The notes beneath the pieces are model-generated. The model worked only from the letters and a program-made list of their open reading frames with translations. It searched no databases and was not told where the DNA came from. DNA of 64,000 nt, from positions 62,001 through 126,000 of the forward strand of contig NZ_JACIJC010000006.1 in NCBI RefSeq assembly GCF_014199215.1, given 5' to 3'. Below are positions 45,101 to 55,834 of this stretch, one piece after another (position 1 is the first letter of the stretch; the number at the start of each line of letters is the position of its first letter). The DNA comes from Sphingobium boeckii (GTDB taxonomy: Bacteria > Pseudomonadota > Alphaproteobacteria > Sphingomonadales > Sphingomonadaceae). The translations under genes and the position numbers were made by a program.

Positions 45101-47865
45101 TCTCGCGCGCCGTCACGTCCGTCTGGCTGGCGGGCGCGGACGAATGGTGGTTTGGCGGGGACAATGGCGATCGGATGGACGTCATCCCCGAAAAGAATGA
45201 TTATAAGGCCGGCGAGACCGCGAAATTCCAGGTGCGGATGCCGTTCCGCGAGGCGACCGCGCTGGTCACGGTGGAGCGCGAGGGCGTGCTGTCTTCTTAT
45301 GTCACCACGCTGAAGGGCAAGGATCCCGTGATCGAGGTCAAGATGCCGGGCAGCTATGCGCCCGATGTCTATGTCTCGGTGATGGCGGTGCGCGGGCGCG
45401 TCAGTGGGTGGAAGCAATGGCTGATGGACAAGGCGCGCGAATGGAAAATGCCGTTCGTCGATACCGGCGACACGCCGACCGCGCTGGTCGATCTGGCCAA
45501 GCCCAGCTTCCGCCTGGGCATCGCCAAGGTGAATGTCGGCTGGGAAGGTCATCGCCTCGCAGTGAAGGTGAAGGCCGACAAGGACAAATACGCCGTGCGT
45601 AGCACGGCCAATGTGGACGTGGAGGTCAAGCGCCCCGGCGGCAAGGCCGCGGCCAGCGCGGAAATCGCCTTCGTCGCGATCGACGAAGCGTTGATCCAGC
45701 TTCAGCCCAATGAAAGCTGGAAGCTGATCGACGCGATGATGGGGGAAAGACCGCTGTCGGTGCTGACCTCCACCGCGCAGACGCAGGTGGTCGGCAAGAG
45801 ACATTATGGCAAAAAGGCTGTGGAGATCGGCGGCGGCGGCGGTGATCTGTCCGCACTCAATCGCGAGGATTTCCGCCCTGTGCTGCTGTGGAAGGGCCGC
45901 GTGACGCTGGACGGCAAGGGCCGCGCGCGTGTTCAGGTGCCGCTGGCGGATTCGCTCACGGCCTATCGCCTGGTCGCGATCGCCACCGATGGGCCGGGGC
46001 TGTTCGGCACGGGCGAAGCCGCGATCCGCACGGTGCAGGATCTGGCGGTCTATTCCGGATTGCCCCCCTTGGTGCGGTCGGGTGATCAATATGGCGCGAG
46101 CTTCACGCTGCGGAACGGCACGGACAGGCCGGTGAAGGTGACGGCCAATGCGTCCGTAGAGGGCGCGAGTCTCACCATGCCGCCACTGACCGTGGAGATA
46201 CCCGCCAATGGCGCGGTGCCGGTCACCTGGAACCTCACCGCGCCTGCGGGCATGGAGACGCTCAACTGGACCGTGGATGTGAAGGCCGGGAAGATGGCGG
46301 ACCGTCTCACGGTGTCACAGGATGTGATCCCCGCGATCCCGATCGAAACCTGGGCGACGACGGTGCTGCAGGTCGGCCCCAATGCGCAGGTGCCGATCAT
46401 GGCGCCCGCTGGCGCGCTGCCGGGGCTGGGCAGTGTGGACGTGCGCCTGTCCGATACGCTCGCGCCGCCGATGGCGAGCGTGCGGGACTATATGGCGCGC
46501 TATCCCTATAATTGCTTCGAACAGCAATTCTCCCGCGCGATCGTGCTGGGCGATGCCGCGGCCTGGGCGCGCCTCTCCGAAGAGATGCCCGCCTATCTCG
46601 ATCCCGAGGGGCTGTTGCGTTATTTTCCGATCGATCGGATCAGCGGATCGGAAACGCTGACGGCCTATGTGCTCTCGCTGAGCGCCGAGGCCGGCTGGGT
46701 GATCCCCGAAGGCGCGAAGGACCGGATGGTCAAGGCGCTGCAGGCTGTGATCGACGGACGGCTGAAGCGGGAAAGCGCATGGGGCGGCGATATCCGACTC
46801 CAGCGGATCGCAGCGCTCGCGGCGCTCGCGCGCAACGGTCTGGCGCGCCCGGCCATGCTCGGATCAATCGGCCTCGCGCCGCAGGATATGCCGACCGGGG
46901 CGCTGGCGGACTGGCTGGTGATCATCGACAAGACCAAGGGGCTGAACAACCGGGCACCATTGCGCATTGCGGCGGAAGCCGTGCTGCGCACCCGGATCGT
47001 CTATGAAGGATCGCGCTTCGATCTGGTCGATGCGAAGAATGCACCGTGGTGGATGATGTCGTCGGGCGATGAAATGTCGCTCAAGGTGCTGATGGCGACT
47101 TTGGGCAAGCCCGGCTGGCAGGATGAAACGCCACGCCTAATGATCGGCGCGGCCATGCGCCAACAGCGCGGCCATTGGGATACGACCCCGGCCAACGCCT
47201 GGGGCGCGATCGCGGTGATGCGCTTTGCGCAAATCTATCCTGCGCAGGCGATTGCGGGCACGACCACGGCCACGATGGGCGGGCAGACGCAGAGTCGCGT
47301 CTGGCCGCAGATGACCGAGGCCGCGCCGCTGATGCTCGCGCTGCCGCCAAAGCGCGAGACGCTGACGCTGCGCCAGAGCGGCGGAGCGGGGCCATGGGCG
47401 ATGGTCTCGGTCCGCGCGGCGGTGCCTTTGCTCGAGCCGCTTTATGCAGGCTACAAGATGAGCAAGACGGTCACGCCGATCCAGCAGCAGGTGTCCGGCC
47501 AATATACGCGCGGCGATGTGCTGAAGGTGACGATCACGGTGGATGCCACCGCCGATCGCAACTGGGTGGTGGTGAACGATCCGGTGGTGCCGGGCGGCAC
47601 CATCGTCAGCGCGTTGGGCGGTCAATCCGCGCAATTGGCGCAGGCGGGCGGAGAGGGCGTGCAACCAAGCTATGTCGAGCGTGGCAAGGATGGCTGGCGT
47701 GGCTATTTCGAATGGGTGCCGCGCGGCCGTTTCACGGTGAGCTATGCGGTGCGGCTGAACGGCATCGGCAGGTTCACTCTGCCGCCCACGCGGGTGGAGG
47801 CGATGTATTCGCCCGACATCCGCGCTCAGGTGCCCAATGGTCCGGTCGTGGTGGAGATGCAGTGA
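42154..47865 (+). CDS. yfhM: Bacterial alpha-2-macroglobulin family protein (YfhM-like)
   Basis: A 1903-residue exported protein. The ATG at 42154 follows AGGGGAG and begins a signal peptide (MFNRLWRVAVLALAIAPVAASG). Many MG-type beta domains follow; the A2M core is near TDGPGLFGTGEAAIRTVQDL. The thioester motif C1454-F-E-Q1457 lies in RYPYNCFEQQF, next to the helical TED domain. Such proteins trap proteases in the periplasm and are linked to PBP1C, which is encoded next. The lipobox of E. coli YfhM is not obvious here, so this one may be soluble. Confidence 0.95.
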   Translation: MFNRLWRVAVLALAIAPVAASGDQSAQVVLATPGNGDGAIERFTMRFSADMVPLGDPRAKVPVKVECPVGGTGRWIDTKTFVWDFAKSLPGGIACTFTLNDGLETLAGTGLGGTRSFTVDTGGPSVRAVLPGAYGSDIEEDQVFLVATNVPADPRSIAANGYCAVDGLGEKIALDVLPRETVSKVLSGLGDDDWRATEFMSEAGVPIASRSDPKALSTITAVQCRRPLPPGRDMGLVWSKAISGAGRVAGRDQRFDYTVRREFAARFECGRVNPQAGCNPVQSAYVRFTAPIPVATAAAIRLETSDGRSLKPKLEADGDAVVSQVSFEAPLPASVTGRVLLPANVRDESGRPLSNAERFPLDIKIDEAPPLVKFAANFGILEAREGGVLPVTVRNVEPALQGKNIGVVGEKLRVDGSDGEIANWLREIDRVSKSDFRTEKRGKDEITVNYRGTEALIGDRPGTNAMTLALPGKGKDFEVVGIPLTKPGFYVVELASPRLGQALLGRNVPRYVTAGALVTNMSVHFKWGRAASLAWVTALDSGKPVAGAAVRVTDACSGRTLAQGTSDKAGRLIVAGGLPDPETYGSCENDNPHPLMVSARSGEDFSFTMTDWGSGIRPYDFDLPYGWSESEDLVHTIFDRTLIRAGETVNMKHILRKPIATGFAYGGGFTGKLKLSHRGSGTEFEMPLTIGAEGIGESVWTAPKGAPQGDYDITIIHGDKSIYTNQSIKVDEFRLPTMRATIDGPKNALIRPVNVPVDMFVGYLSGGGASNLPVRVRTAFTRGYATPRGWDGWSFGGRAIAEGTVPLNGDGEEIEQALPPAQTQPMTLNPQGTGRAVIDVPTAVDEITDMNVEMDYADANGEILTATRRIQLFPSAVRLGIKTDGWMMKSDDLRLKFVALDTEGRLRKGQKISVTLYSREILTARRRLIGGFYAYDNQAKTTKLATGCTAVTDKSGQASCAIDPDISGEVWAVATTLDENGHVSRAVTSVWLAGADEWWFGGDNGDRMDVIPEKNDYKAGETAKFQVRMPFREATALVTVEREGVLSSYVTTLKGKDPVIEVKMPGSYAPDVYVSVMAVRGRVSGWKQWLMDKAREWKMPFVDTGDTPTALVDLAKPSFRLGIAKVNVGWEGHRLAVKVKADKDKYAVRSTANVDVEVKRPGGKAAASAEIAFVAIDEALIQLQPNESWKLIDAMMGERPLSVLTSTAQTQVVGKRHYGKKAVEIGGGGGDLSALNREDFRPVLLWKGRVTLDGKGRARVQVPLADSLTAYRLVAIATDGPGLFGTGEAAIRTVQDLAVYSGLPPLVRSGDQYGASFTLRNGTDRPVKVTANASVEGASLTMPPLTVEIPANGAVPVTWNLTAPAGMETLNWTVDVKAGKMADRLTVSQDVIPAIPIETWATTVLQVGPNAQVPIMAPAGALPGLGSVDVRLSDTLAPPMASVRDYMARYPYNCFEQQFSRAIVLGDAAAWARLSEEMPAYLDPEGLLRYFPIDRISGSETLTAYVLSLSAEAGWVIPEGAKDRMVKALQAVIDGRLKRESAWGGDIRLQRIAALAALARNGLARPAMLGSIGLAPQDMPTGALADWLVIIDKTKGLNNRAPLRIAAEAVLRTRIVYEGSRFDLVDAKNAPWWMMSSGDEMSLKVLMATLGKPGWQDETPRLMIGAAMRQQRGHWDTTPANAWGAIAVMRFAQIYPAQAIAGTTTATMGGQTQSRVWPQMTEAAPLMLALPPKRETLTLRQSGGAGPWAMVSVRAAVPLLEPLYAGYKMSKTVTPIQQQVSGQYTRGDVLKVTITVDATADRNWVVVNDPVVPGGTIVSALGGQSAQLAQAGGEGVQPSYVERGKDGWRGYFEWVPRGRFTVSYAVRLNGIGRFTLPPTRVEAMYSPDIRAQVPNGPVVVEMQ

Positions 47866-47882
47866 TTGACGACTCACCATGC

Positions 47883-47970
47883 CGTCATTGCAGCGCAGGC
47901 GGAAATCCATAAACGCGGAATGATCCGGAAGATGTCGAGCATATGGATTCCCGCCTGCGCGGGAATGACG
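47883..47970. repeat. Dispersed palindromic repeat, family B, copy 2
   Basis: Inverted arms CGTCATTGCAGCGCAGGCGG with AAATCCATA and TATGGATTCCCGCCTGCG with CGGGAATGACG, about 30 bases apart. It fills the gap between the A2M gene and pbpC and contains a misleading in-frame ATG (47943). Confidence 0.85.
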
Positions 47971-47987
47971 ATGATGGGTGGCTTCGG

Positions 47988-50135
47988 GTGATCGATCTCT
48001 GGCGGAGCTGGTCATGGAGGGCGAAGGCGTGGGCCGGAGCAGCGCTGCTGCTGTTCGGTGCCTTCACGGCCCTGTGGTTCGTCACTTTGCCGCCGCCCTT
48101 GCCGGGCTATGCGCAGACCAAGGCGGGCTGGGCACCGAGCGAAGCCTGGCTCTATGATCGCAACGGCCGTCTGATCGATAGCGCGCGGGTGAATTTCAGC
48201 GTGCGGCGACTCGCGTGGACGCCGCTGGAGAGCGTCACCCCGGTGCTGCCCCAGACGATCATCGCGTCGGAAGATCGCCGATTCGCAAGCCATGATGGCG
48301 TGGACTGGTGGGCGATGGCGGGATCGCTCCGCGATCGGCTGGAAGGCAAGCGCGCGCGCGGCGCTTCCACACTGTCGATGCAGGTGGCCGCCTTCCTGGC
48401 CCCCCAACTCGCCGCGCCCGGATCACGCGGCTGGCGGGACAAGGCACGGCAGATGCGCGCGGCGATGGACCTGGAGGACGATTGGTCAAAGGATCAGATT
48501 CTCGAGGCCTACCTCAATCTGGCGGGCTATCGTGGCGAGGCGCAAGGGATCGGCGCGTCGGCGCTGAGCCTGTTCGGAAAAGCGCCCGATGCGCTCACGA
48601 AGACCGATGCGCTTCTGATGGCGGCGTTGCTCCCCAATCCGCGCGCGGGGCCGCAGGAACTGGGCAGGCGTGCGTGCCTGCTGGCATCCCAAAACCGGAC
48701 GGGGCAGGGTTGCTTGCCTTATATGGCCGCCGCGCTGGACATGCTCGGCCCGGCGCGGCGGCTGGCGCTCGATCCCGGCCTTGCGCCGCATCTGGCGAAC
48801 CGGCTGCTCAAGACGCCCGGCATGAAGATCACGACCACGCTGGACATGGATATCCAGCGGATGGCGGTCACCGCCCTTTCCCGGCAATTGCAGGGGCTGG
48901 GATCGGATCGCGCGCGGGACGGTGCCGTCTTGGTCGTGGATAACGCCACGGGCGATGTGCTGGCCTATGTCGGCGGGGTCGGCGGATCGTCCACCGCGTC
49001 CGCCGTGGATGGTGCGAACAGCTATCGTCAGGCGGGATCGACGCTCAAGCCGTTCCTTTATGCGCAGGCGATCGAAAAGGGCTATCTGACGCCCGCCTCC
49101 ATATTGGATGATTCGCCGGTTCAGCTCGATACGGCGTCGGGCCTCTATGTGCCGCAGAATTACGATCATGATTTCAAGGGGCCGGTCTCGGCCCGCACCG
49201 CGCTGGCGGGGTCGCTCAATGTCCCCGCCGTGCGCACGCTGGTGCTGGCGGGGGTGGATAGCTTCCGCGATCGACTGTGGGACACGGGCTATCGCGGGCT
49301 GACCGAGGACGGACAATATTACGGCTTCTCGCTCGCGCTGGGATCGGCGGAAGTGACGCTGATGGAGCAGGCGGCGGCCTATCGCACGCTGGCGAAGGGC
49401 GGACGCTGGTCACCGCTCCGGCTCAGGGCGGACGACAAGAAGGAGGTGCCCCGCGCGATCTTCTCGTCGCAATCGGCGTGGATCGTCTCCGACATGATGT
49501 CGGATGCCGACGCGCGCGCGCAGAGCTTCGGGCTGGACAGCGCGCTCAGACTCTCCTTCTGGTCAGCCGTGAAGACCGGAACGTCCAAGGCGATGCGGGA
49601 CAATTGGTGCATCGGCTTTTCGGATCGCTACACGGTGGCGGTGTGGGTTGGGAATCTCGAGGGCGATTCGATGCGCGCGGTGTCCGGCACGGCGGGGGCC
49701 GCGCCCGTGTGGCGCGATCTGATGCTGGCGCTGCATCAGGGGCATCCGGGCCGGCAGCCTGCGCAGCCATCGGGGATCGAGACGCGGCAGGTGCGCTTCG
49801 CCGATGGAATCGAGCCGCCGCGCCGCGAATATTTCCTGGCGGGCACCGGACAATCGGTGATCGGGGTCGCCCCCCGGCAATCACGCCGCCCGCGCATCAC
49901 CAGCCCGGTGGGCGGCAGCGTCTATGCGCTCGATCCCGATATCCCGATCCAGCGCCAGCGCATGGCGATCCAGGTGGCGGGCGCGGTGGAAGGGTTTCGC
50001 CTGATCCTGGACAAGAAGGATCTGGGGCCGGCCGACGCGCGGCCGCAGGTGCTGGCCGGTCCGGGCGCGCACCGGCTGCAATTGGTGGATCCGGCGGGCA
50101 AGGTGGTCGATAGCCTGTTGTTCACCGTGCGGTGA
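47988..50135 (+). CDS. pbpC: Penicillin-binding protein 1C
   Basis: A 715-residue bifunctional peptidoglycan synthase. One membrane anchor near residue 20 is followed by the GT51 domain (IASEDRRFASHDGVDWW, RGASTLSMQVA) and the transpeptidase domain with S-x-x-K in AGSTLKPF, SLN in AGSLNVPAV and KTGTS in SAVKTGTSKAM. A C-terminal BiPBP_C domain ends it. It is paired with the A2M gene as in E. coli. The GTG at 47988 was chosen because the in-frame ATG at 47943 lies inside a repeat; GGTGG precedes it. Confidence 0.94.
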   Translation: MIDLWRSWSWRAKAWAGAALLLFGAFTALWFVTLPPPLPGYAQTKAGWAPSEAWLYDRNGRLIDSARVNFSVRRLAWTPLESVTPVLPQTIIASEDRRFASHDGVDWWAMAGSLRDRLEGKRARGASTLSMQVAAFLAPQLAAPGSRGWRDKARQMRAAMDLEDDWSKDQILEAYLNLAGYRGEAQGIGASALSLFGKAPDALTKTDALLMAALLPNPRAGPQELGRRACLLASQNRTGQGCLPYMAAALDMLGPARRLALDPGLAPHLANRLLKTPGMKITTTLDMDIQRMAVTALSRQLQGLGSDRARDGAVLVVDNATGDVLAYVGGVGGSSTASAVDGANSYRQAGSTLKPFLYAQAIEKGYLTPASILDDSPVQLDTASGLYVPQNYDHDFKGPVSARTALAGSLNVPAVRTLVLAGVDSFRDRLWDTGYRGLTEDGQYYGFSLALGSAEVTLMEQAAAYRTLAKGGRWSPLRLRADDKKEVPRAIFSSQSAWIVSDMMSDADARAQSFGLDSALRLSFWSAVKTGTSKAMRDNWCIGFSDRYTVAVWVGNLEGDSMRAVSGTAGAAPVWRDLMLALHQGHPGRQPAQPSGIETRQVRFADGIEPPRREYFLAGTGQSVIGVAPRQSRRPRITSPVGGSVYALDPDIPIQRQRMAIQVAGAVEGFRLILDKKDLGPADARPQVLAGPGAHRLQLVDPAGKVVDSLLFTVR

Positions 50136-50150
50136 AGCCTAAAAGGCACC

Positions 50151-51368
50151 ATGACCCGCACCCGCCCCGCCTCCGCCCTCCGCGATTTCCTGCATAGCGA
50201 GGCGGCGGGTGGGATCATCCTGATGATCGCCGCTGCGCTGGCGATGATCGTGGCGAACAGCCCGCTTTATGATCTCTATCATCACGCGCTTCATGCGCCC
50301 TTTGGCCCGGTTTTGACCGAGACGCTCGGCCCGATGACACCGCATCTGTGGATCAATGACGGGTTGATGGCGGTATTCTTCCTTTTGGTGGGGCTGGAGA
50401 TCAAGCGCGAGTTTGTCGATGGGCAACTCGCGAGCTGGAAGCAGCGCCGCCTGCCGGTGATCGCGGCGGCGGCGGGCATGGCGGTGCCGGCGGCGGTCTA
50501 TCTGTTCTTCACCGGGGGCGTGCCGGGCCTGGCCCAAGGCTGGGCGATCCCCGCGGCGACCGACATCGCCTTCGCCATCGGCGTGCTGGCGTTGCTGGGC
50601 AGCCGTGCGCCGACCTCGCTCAAACTGTTTCTCACCACCGTCGCGATCGTGGACGATATGGGTGCGGTGGCGATCATCGCACTCGCCTATACTGCCAGCA
50701 TCAATCTGGCAGCGCTGGGAGCTGCGGCGGTGATCCTGCTGGCGATGGCGGTGATGAACCGGCGCGGCGTTACATCGCTTCCGCTGTATCTGATCGCCTT
50801 TGCACTGCTCTGGTATGCGGTGCTGCTCTCGGGCGTCCACGCGACGATCGCCGGGGTTCTGGCCGCTTTCACCATTCCCATCCGTGTGACACCGGGCGCG
50901 CCGGATGCAGAGGATTCGCCGCTGCACCGGCTGGAACATGCGCTGCATCCCACAGTGGCTTACGCCATCGTGCCGTTGTTCGGTTTCGCCAATGCGGGCG
51001 TGTCGCTGTCGGGGATGGGCATGGCGCAGCTTCTCGCGCCACTGCCGCTGGGGATTGCGGCGGGCCTGTTCATGGGCAAGCAGATCGGGATTTTCGGGAG
51101 CATCTGGCTGTGCGTGAAGCTCGGCCTTGCGGGCAAGCTGGGCGGCGCGAGCTGGCTGCAGATTTATGGCGTGGCGCTGCTGTGCGGCATCGGTTTCACG
51201 ATGAGCCTGTTCATCGGCGCCCTTGCCTTTCCGGGCAACGCAGCGCTGGTGGAGGAGGCGAAGATCGGCGTGCTGCTGGGGTCGCTTCTGTCCGCGCTGA
51301 CGGGTTTTGCCGTGCTGCGTTTCGCGCCGGTCCCGCCCCGGCAGGCTCCCCCTTCCGGAGCGGCGTGA
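50151..51368 (+). CDS. nhaA: Na+/H+ antiporter NhaA
   Basis: A 405-residue antiporter that exports Na+ in exchange for H+. About twelve membrane segments are present. Diagnostic parts are [12 protein letters not shown]-like start ([17 protein letters not shown]), [20 protein letters not shown] and the ion-binding pair in [16 protein letters not shown]. The end lacks any extra domain. It follows pbpC by 15 bases and may share its transcript. Confidence 0.95.
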   Translation: MTRTRPASALRDFLHSEAAGGIILMIAAALAMIVANSPLYDLYHHALHAPFGPVLTETLGPMTPHLWINDGLMAVFFLLVGLEIKREFVDGQLASWKQRRLPVIAAAAGMAVPAAVYLFFTGGVPGLAQGWAIPAATDIAFAIGVLALLGSRAPTSLKLFLTTVAIVDDMGAVAIIALAYTASINLAALGAAAVILLAMAVMNRRGVTSLPLYLIAFALLWYAVLLSGVHATIAGVLAAFTIPIRVTPGAPDAEDSPLHRLEHALHPTVAYAIVPLFGFANAGVSLSGMGMAQLLAPLPLGIAAGLFMGKQIGIFGSIWLCVKLGLAGKLGGASWLQIYGVALLCGIGFTMSLFIGALAFPGNAALVEEAKIGVLLGSLLSALTGFAVLRFAPVPPRQAPPSGAA

Positions 51369-51412
51369 TGCTATGATAAGGCTCCGGCTCGGGTGAGCGG
51401 AGGACGAACGGA

Positions 51413-52426
51413 ATGAGCCAGCACTATTGCGGGAAATGCGGCCAGCGCCTGCCGGACGGTGCGCGCTTCTGCACGGCCTGTGGCGCGCCCGTGGATGCGG
51501 CTCCCGTGTCACCGATCACACCCGCAACCGAAATTGCGACGGAACCCGCATTCACGCCCGCGCCCAAAGCTGCGCCCGAGCCGGCCTATCGCGCCGCGCC
51601 CGATCCGGTGCCCGACGAAAGCGGCGGCGGCAATCGCACCACGCTCATCATAGCCGGCGCGATGATCGCGATCCTGGTGCTGCTGATCGGCTATATGGTG
51701 ATCGCGGGCCGCGACTCCGATGAGGGCGTCGCCAGCAATGCGGCGGCCAGCGCCATGAATGCCGCCGCGCCCGTGGTCGCGCTTGCGCCCGAAGTGCCGG
51801 CGCATGTCGATGAATTTCTCTCCGCTCAGGATGAGCAGGTGGATGTGGTGGGCGAAGCGCGGATGCGCGACAGGCCCACCGCCAAGGATACGCAGATCCT
51901 GTCCGTCCTGAAGCCGAATCAGGTTCTGTCCGGCCGCTGGGTAAAGGGCGTCGATCCCGCCACCCGCTGGATCAAGGTCGATGTGGACGGCAAATCGGGC
52001 TATGTATGGGAGGGCAATCTGGCGGCGCATCTGACGCAGGCGGATTATCAGGCGCTCGATCTGGCGACGTTCGACGGCAAATATCCGATGGACCGCGTGG
52101 GCAGCCGCACGTTCGCGACAGACCCCGTGGTCAAGCGGCTGATCGGCGACGCCGTGCCGCGCGATATCCTGCAAAGGATGCAGGCCTCACCGGGGCCGGC
52201 CTCGCCCATCGTCTATGGCGATGGCGAATTGCTGTCGTGGAGCTGCAAGCAGCATGATTGCGGCGCGCAGAACTGGAGCGTGTTCATCCTCGATGGCCCC
52301 CGCAAATTCGCGCGGGTCTGCTATCATGATGAAGAGAAGATGGGCGATTCGTCGGAATGGTATGAACGCGGGAAATCCACGGGCCGGCAGCCGGGCGGAT
52401 GCCCGAGCGAATTCGACGGGATTTAA
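51413..52426 (+). CDS. Zinc-ribbon membrane protein with an SH3-like domain
   Basis: A 337-residue protein. It starts with a zinc ribbon (CGKCGQRLPDGARFCTACG, four cysteines), then a proline/alanine linker, then one membrane helix near residues 78-100 (TLIIAGAMIAILVLLIGYMV). A bacterial SH3-type domain follows (VVGEARMRDRPTAKDTQILS and VDVDGKSGYVWEGNLAAHL), then a C-terminal domain with two cysteines (SWSCKQHDCGAQNW). The cytoplasmic ribbon and outer SH3 could link the cytosol to the cell wall. No defined function is known. Confidence 0.75.
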   Translation: MSQHYCGKCGQRLPDGARFCTACGAPVDAAPVSPITPATEIATEPAFTPAPKAAPEPAYRAAPDPVPDESGGGNRTTLIIAGAMIAILVLLIGYMVIAGRDSDEGVASNAAASAMNAAAPVVALAPEVPAHVDEFLSAQDEQVDVVGEARMRDRPTAKDTQILSVLKPNQVLSGRWVKGVDPATRWIKVDVDGKSGYVWEGNLAAHLTQADYQALDLATFDGKYPMDRVGSRTFATDPVVKRLIGDAVPRDILQRMQASPGPASPIVYGDGELLSWSCKQHDCGAQNWSVFILDGPRKFARVCYHDEEKMGDSSEWYERGKSTGRQPGGCPSEFDGI

Positions 52427-52487
52427 GTCGTCCGATCGGGCGAGAGGCTGAGCGGGTTGCAACGTGCGAAACCGCCCGGTCCCCCGC

Positions 52488-52516
52488 TTGACCCTCTCCG
52501 ACTCCATTGTTATAGG
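52488..52516 (+). promoter_or_regulatory. Promoter of the str ribosomal operon
   Basis: TTGACC (52488-52493), a 17-base spacer and TATAGG (52511-52516) form the best promoter match in the window. The predicted start is near 52523, giving a leader of about 165 bases before rpsL. The leader begins with a stem GCCTGC (52525-52530) / GCAGGC (52558-52563), a possible site for ribosomal-protein feedback. Confidence 0.6.
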
Positions 52517-52690
52517 CCGCCCCTGCCTGCGGGTTTGTGGTGGATTCGCCCCTTTTTGCAGGCAAACAAGAGCTTGAACATTGCTGATGCGTGGGAAGGC
52601 CAGGGTGGTCATTGTGCCGCCGGGGTTCTTTTTGCATTTCGTGTGTCCCGCGCTCAAGCAAAGTAACTGAACGATAAAGGTGAAGGCTTC

Positions 52691-53062
52691 ATGCCAACGA
52701 TCAATCAGCTGATCCGCAAGGGTCGCGACCCGCAGAAGGCCAAGTCGAAGGTCCCTGCAATGGATGCCAACCCGCAGAAGCGCGGCGTTTGCACACGCGT
52801 CTACACGACGACTCCGAAGAAGCCGAACTCGGCGCTTCGCAAGGTGGCCAAGGTTCGCCTGACCAATCAGCGCGAAGTCATCACCTATATTCCGGGTGAA
52901 GGTCATAACCTGCAGGAGCACTCGGTTGTGCTGATCCGCGGCGGTCGCGTTCGCGATCTTCCCGGTGTGCGCTATCACGTGTTGCGCGGCGTTCTCGATA
53001 CCCAGGGTGTCAAGGATCGCAAGCAGTCTCGCTCGAAGTACGGCGCCAAGCGTCCGAAGTAA
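52691..53062 (+). CDS. rpsL: 30S ribosomal protein S12 (Arg at position 88)
   Basis: A 123-residue decoding-centre protein. The loop [13 protein letters not shown] (K43 retained) is standard, but the second loop reads [14 protein letters not shown], with arginine at residue 88 where E. coli has lysine. K88R is a well-known streptomycin-resistance substitution, and natural streptomycin resistance is reported in sphingomonads. AAAGGTGA precedes the ATG. It is the first gene of the str operon. Confidence 0.98.
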   Translation: MPTINQLIRKGRDPQKAKSKVPAMDANPQKRGVCTRVYTTTPKKPNSALRKVAKVRLTNQREVITYIPGEGHNLQEHSVVLIRGGRVRDLPGVRYHVLRGVLDTQGVKDRKQSRSKYGAKRPK

Positions 53063-53107
53063 GCTCGCCGGAGCTTTCCGGTGATCTGAAGTTAAGAGGG
53101 TATATCC

Positions 53108-53578
53108 ATGTCACGTCGTCGTCGTCCCGAAACCCGGGAAATCCTGCCTGATCCCAAGTTCGGAGATCAGGTCCTTTCGAAATTCATGAACAGCGTCATG
53201 CTGGATGGCAAGAAGGCCGTTGCCGAAGGCATCGTCTATTCCGCCCTGGAAACCGTCGAGGCGAAGGCCAAGAAGGATCCGATCGGCGTGTTCCATGATG
53301 CGCTGAACAATGTGAAGCCCGGTATCGAAGTGCGCAGCCGCCGCGTCGGTGGTGCCACCTATCAGGTTCCTGTCGAAGTGCGCATCGAGCGTGCCCAGGC
53401 GCTGGCCATCCGCTGGCTGATCACCGCGGCACGCGCCCGCAGCGAAAACACCATGTCGGCGCGCCTGTCCGGCGAACTGCTGGATGCGTCGAACAATCGC
53501 GGCAACGCGGTGAAGAAGCGCGAAGACACGCATCGCATGGCTGAAGCCAACCGCGCATTCTCGCATTACCGCTGGTAA
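53108..53578 (+). CDS. rpsG: 30S ribosomal protein S7
   Basis: A 156-residue primary 16S rRNA-binding protein that nucleates assembly of the 30S head. Conserved parts are [39 protein letters not shown] and NRAFSHYRW at the end. It lies 45 bases after rpsL in the same operon; S7 is the feedback regulator of this operon in E. coli. Confidence 0.98.
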   Translation: MSRRRRPETREILPDPKFGDQVLSKFMNSVMLDGKKAVAEGIVYSALETVEAKAKKDPIGVFHDALNNVKPGIEVRSRRVGGATYQVPVEVRIERAQALAIRWLITAARARSENTMSARLSGELLDASNNRGNAVKKREDTHRMAEANRAFSHYRW

Positions 53579-53652
53579 CAGCGGTTTTTACCGGCTCCCG
53601 CTGGTAATCAAATCGAACGCCGGGGCCGAGCCCCGGCCACGGAGTTAAGATC

Positions 53653-55749
<2,097 letters not shown>

Positions 55750-55834
55750 TCTGAAATTTGCCTCTATGTGCGCTCGTCACGGCGCGGCAGAGTCGGCAAG
55801 AGACAATTGTTTTTGATAAGAAGGTAGGAAGATA

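Noticed and set aside
42802-46089. A 1095-codon open frame on the minus strand
   Set aside because: It lies wholly opposite the alpha-2-macroglobulin gene. It is rich in His, Arg and Gln with no domain, as expected when a GC-rich coding strand is read in the wrong direction.
47943-47987. ATG at 47943 as the pbpC start
   Set aside because: The first residues would be translated from repeat B DNA; the GTG at 47988 with GGTGG upstream gives a normal N-terminus with its membrane anchor.
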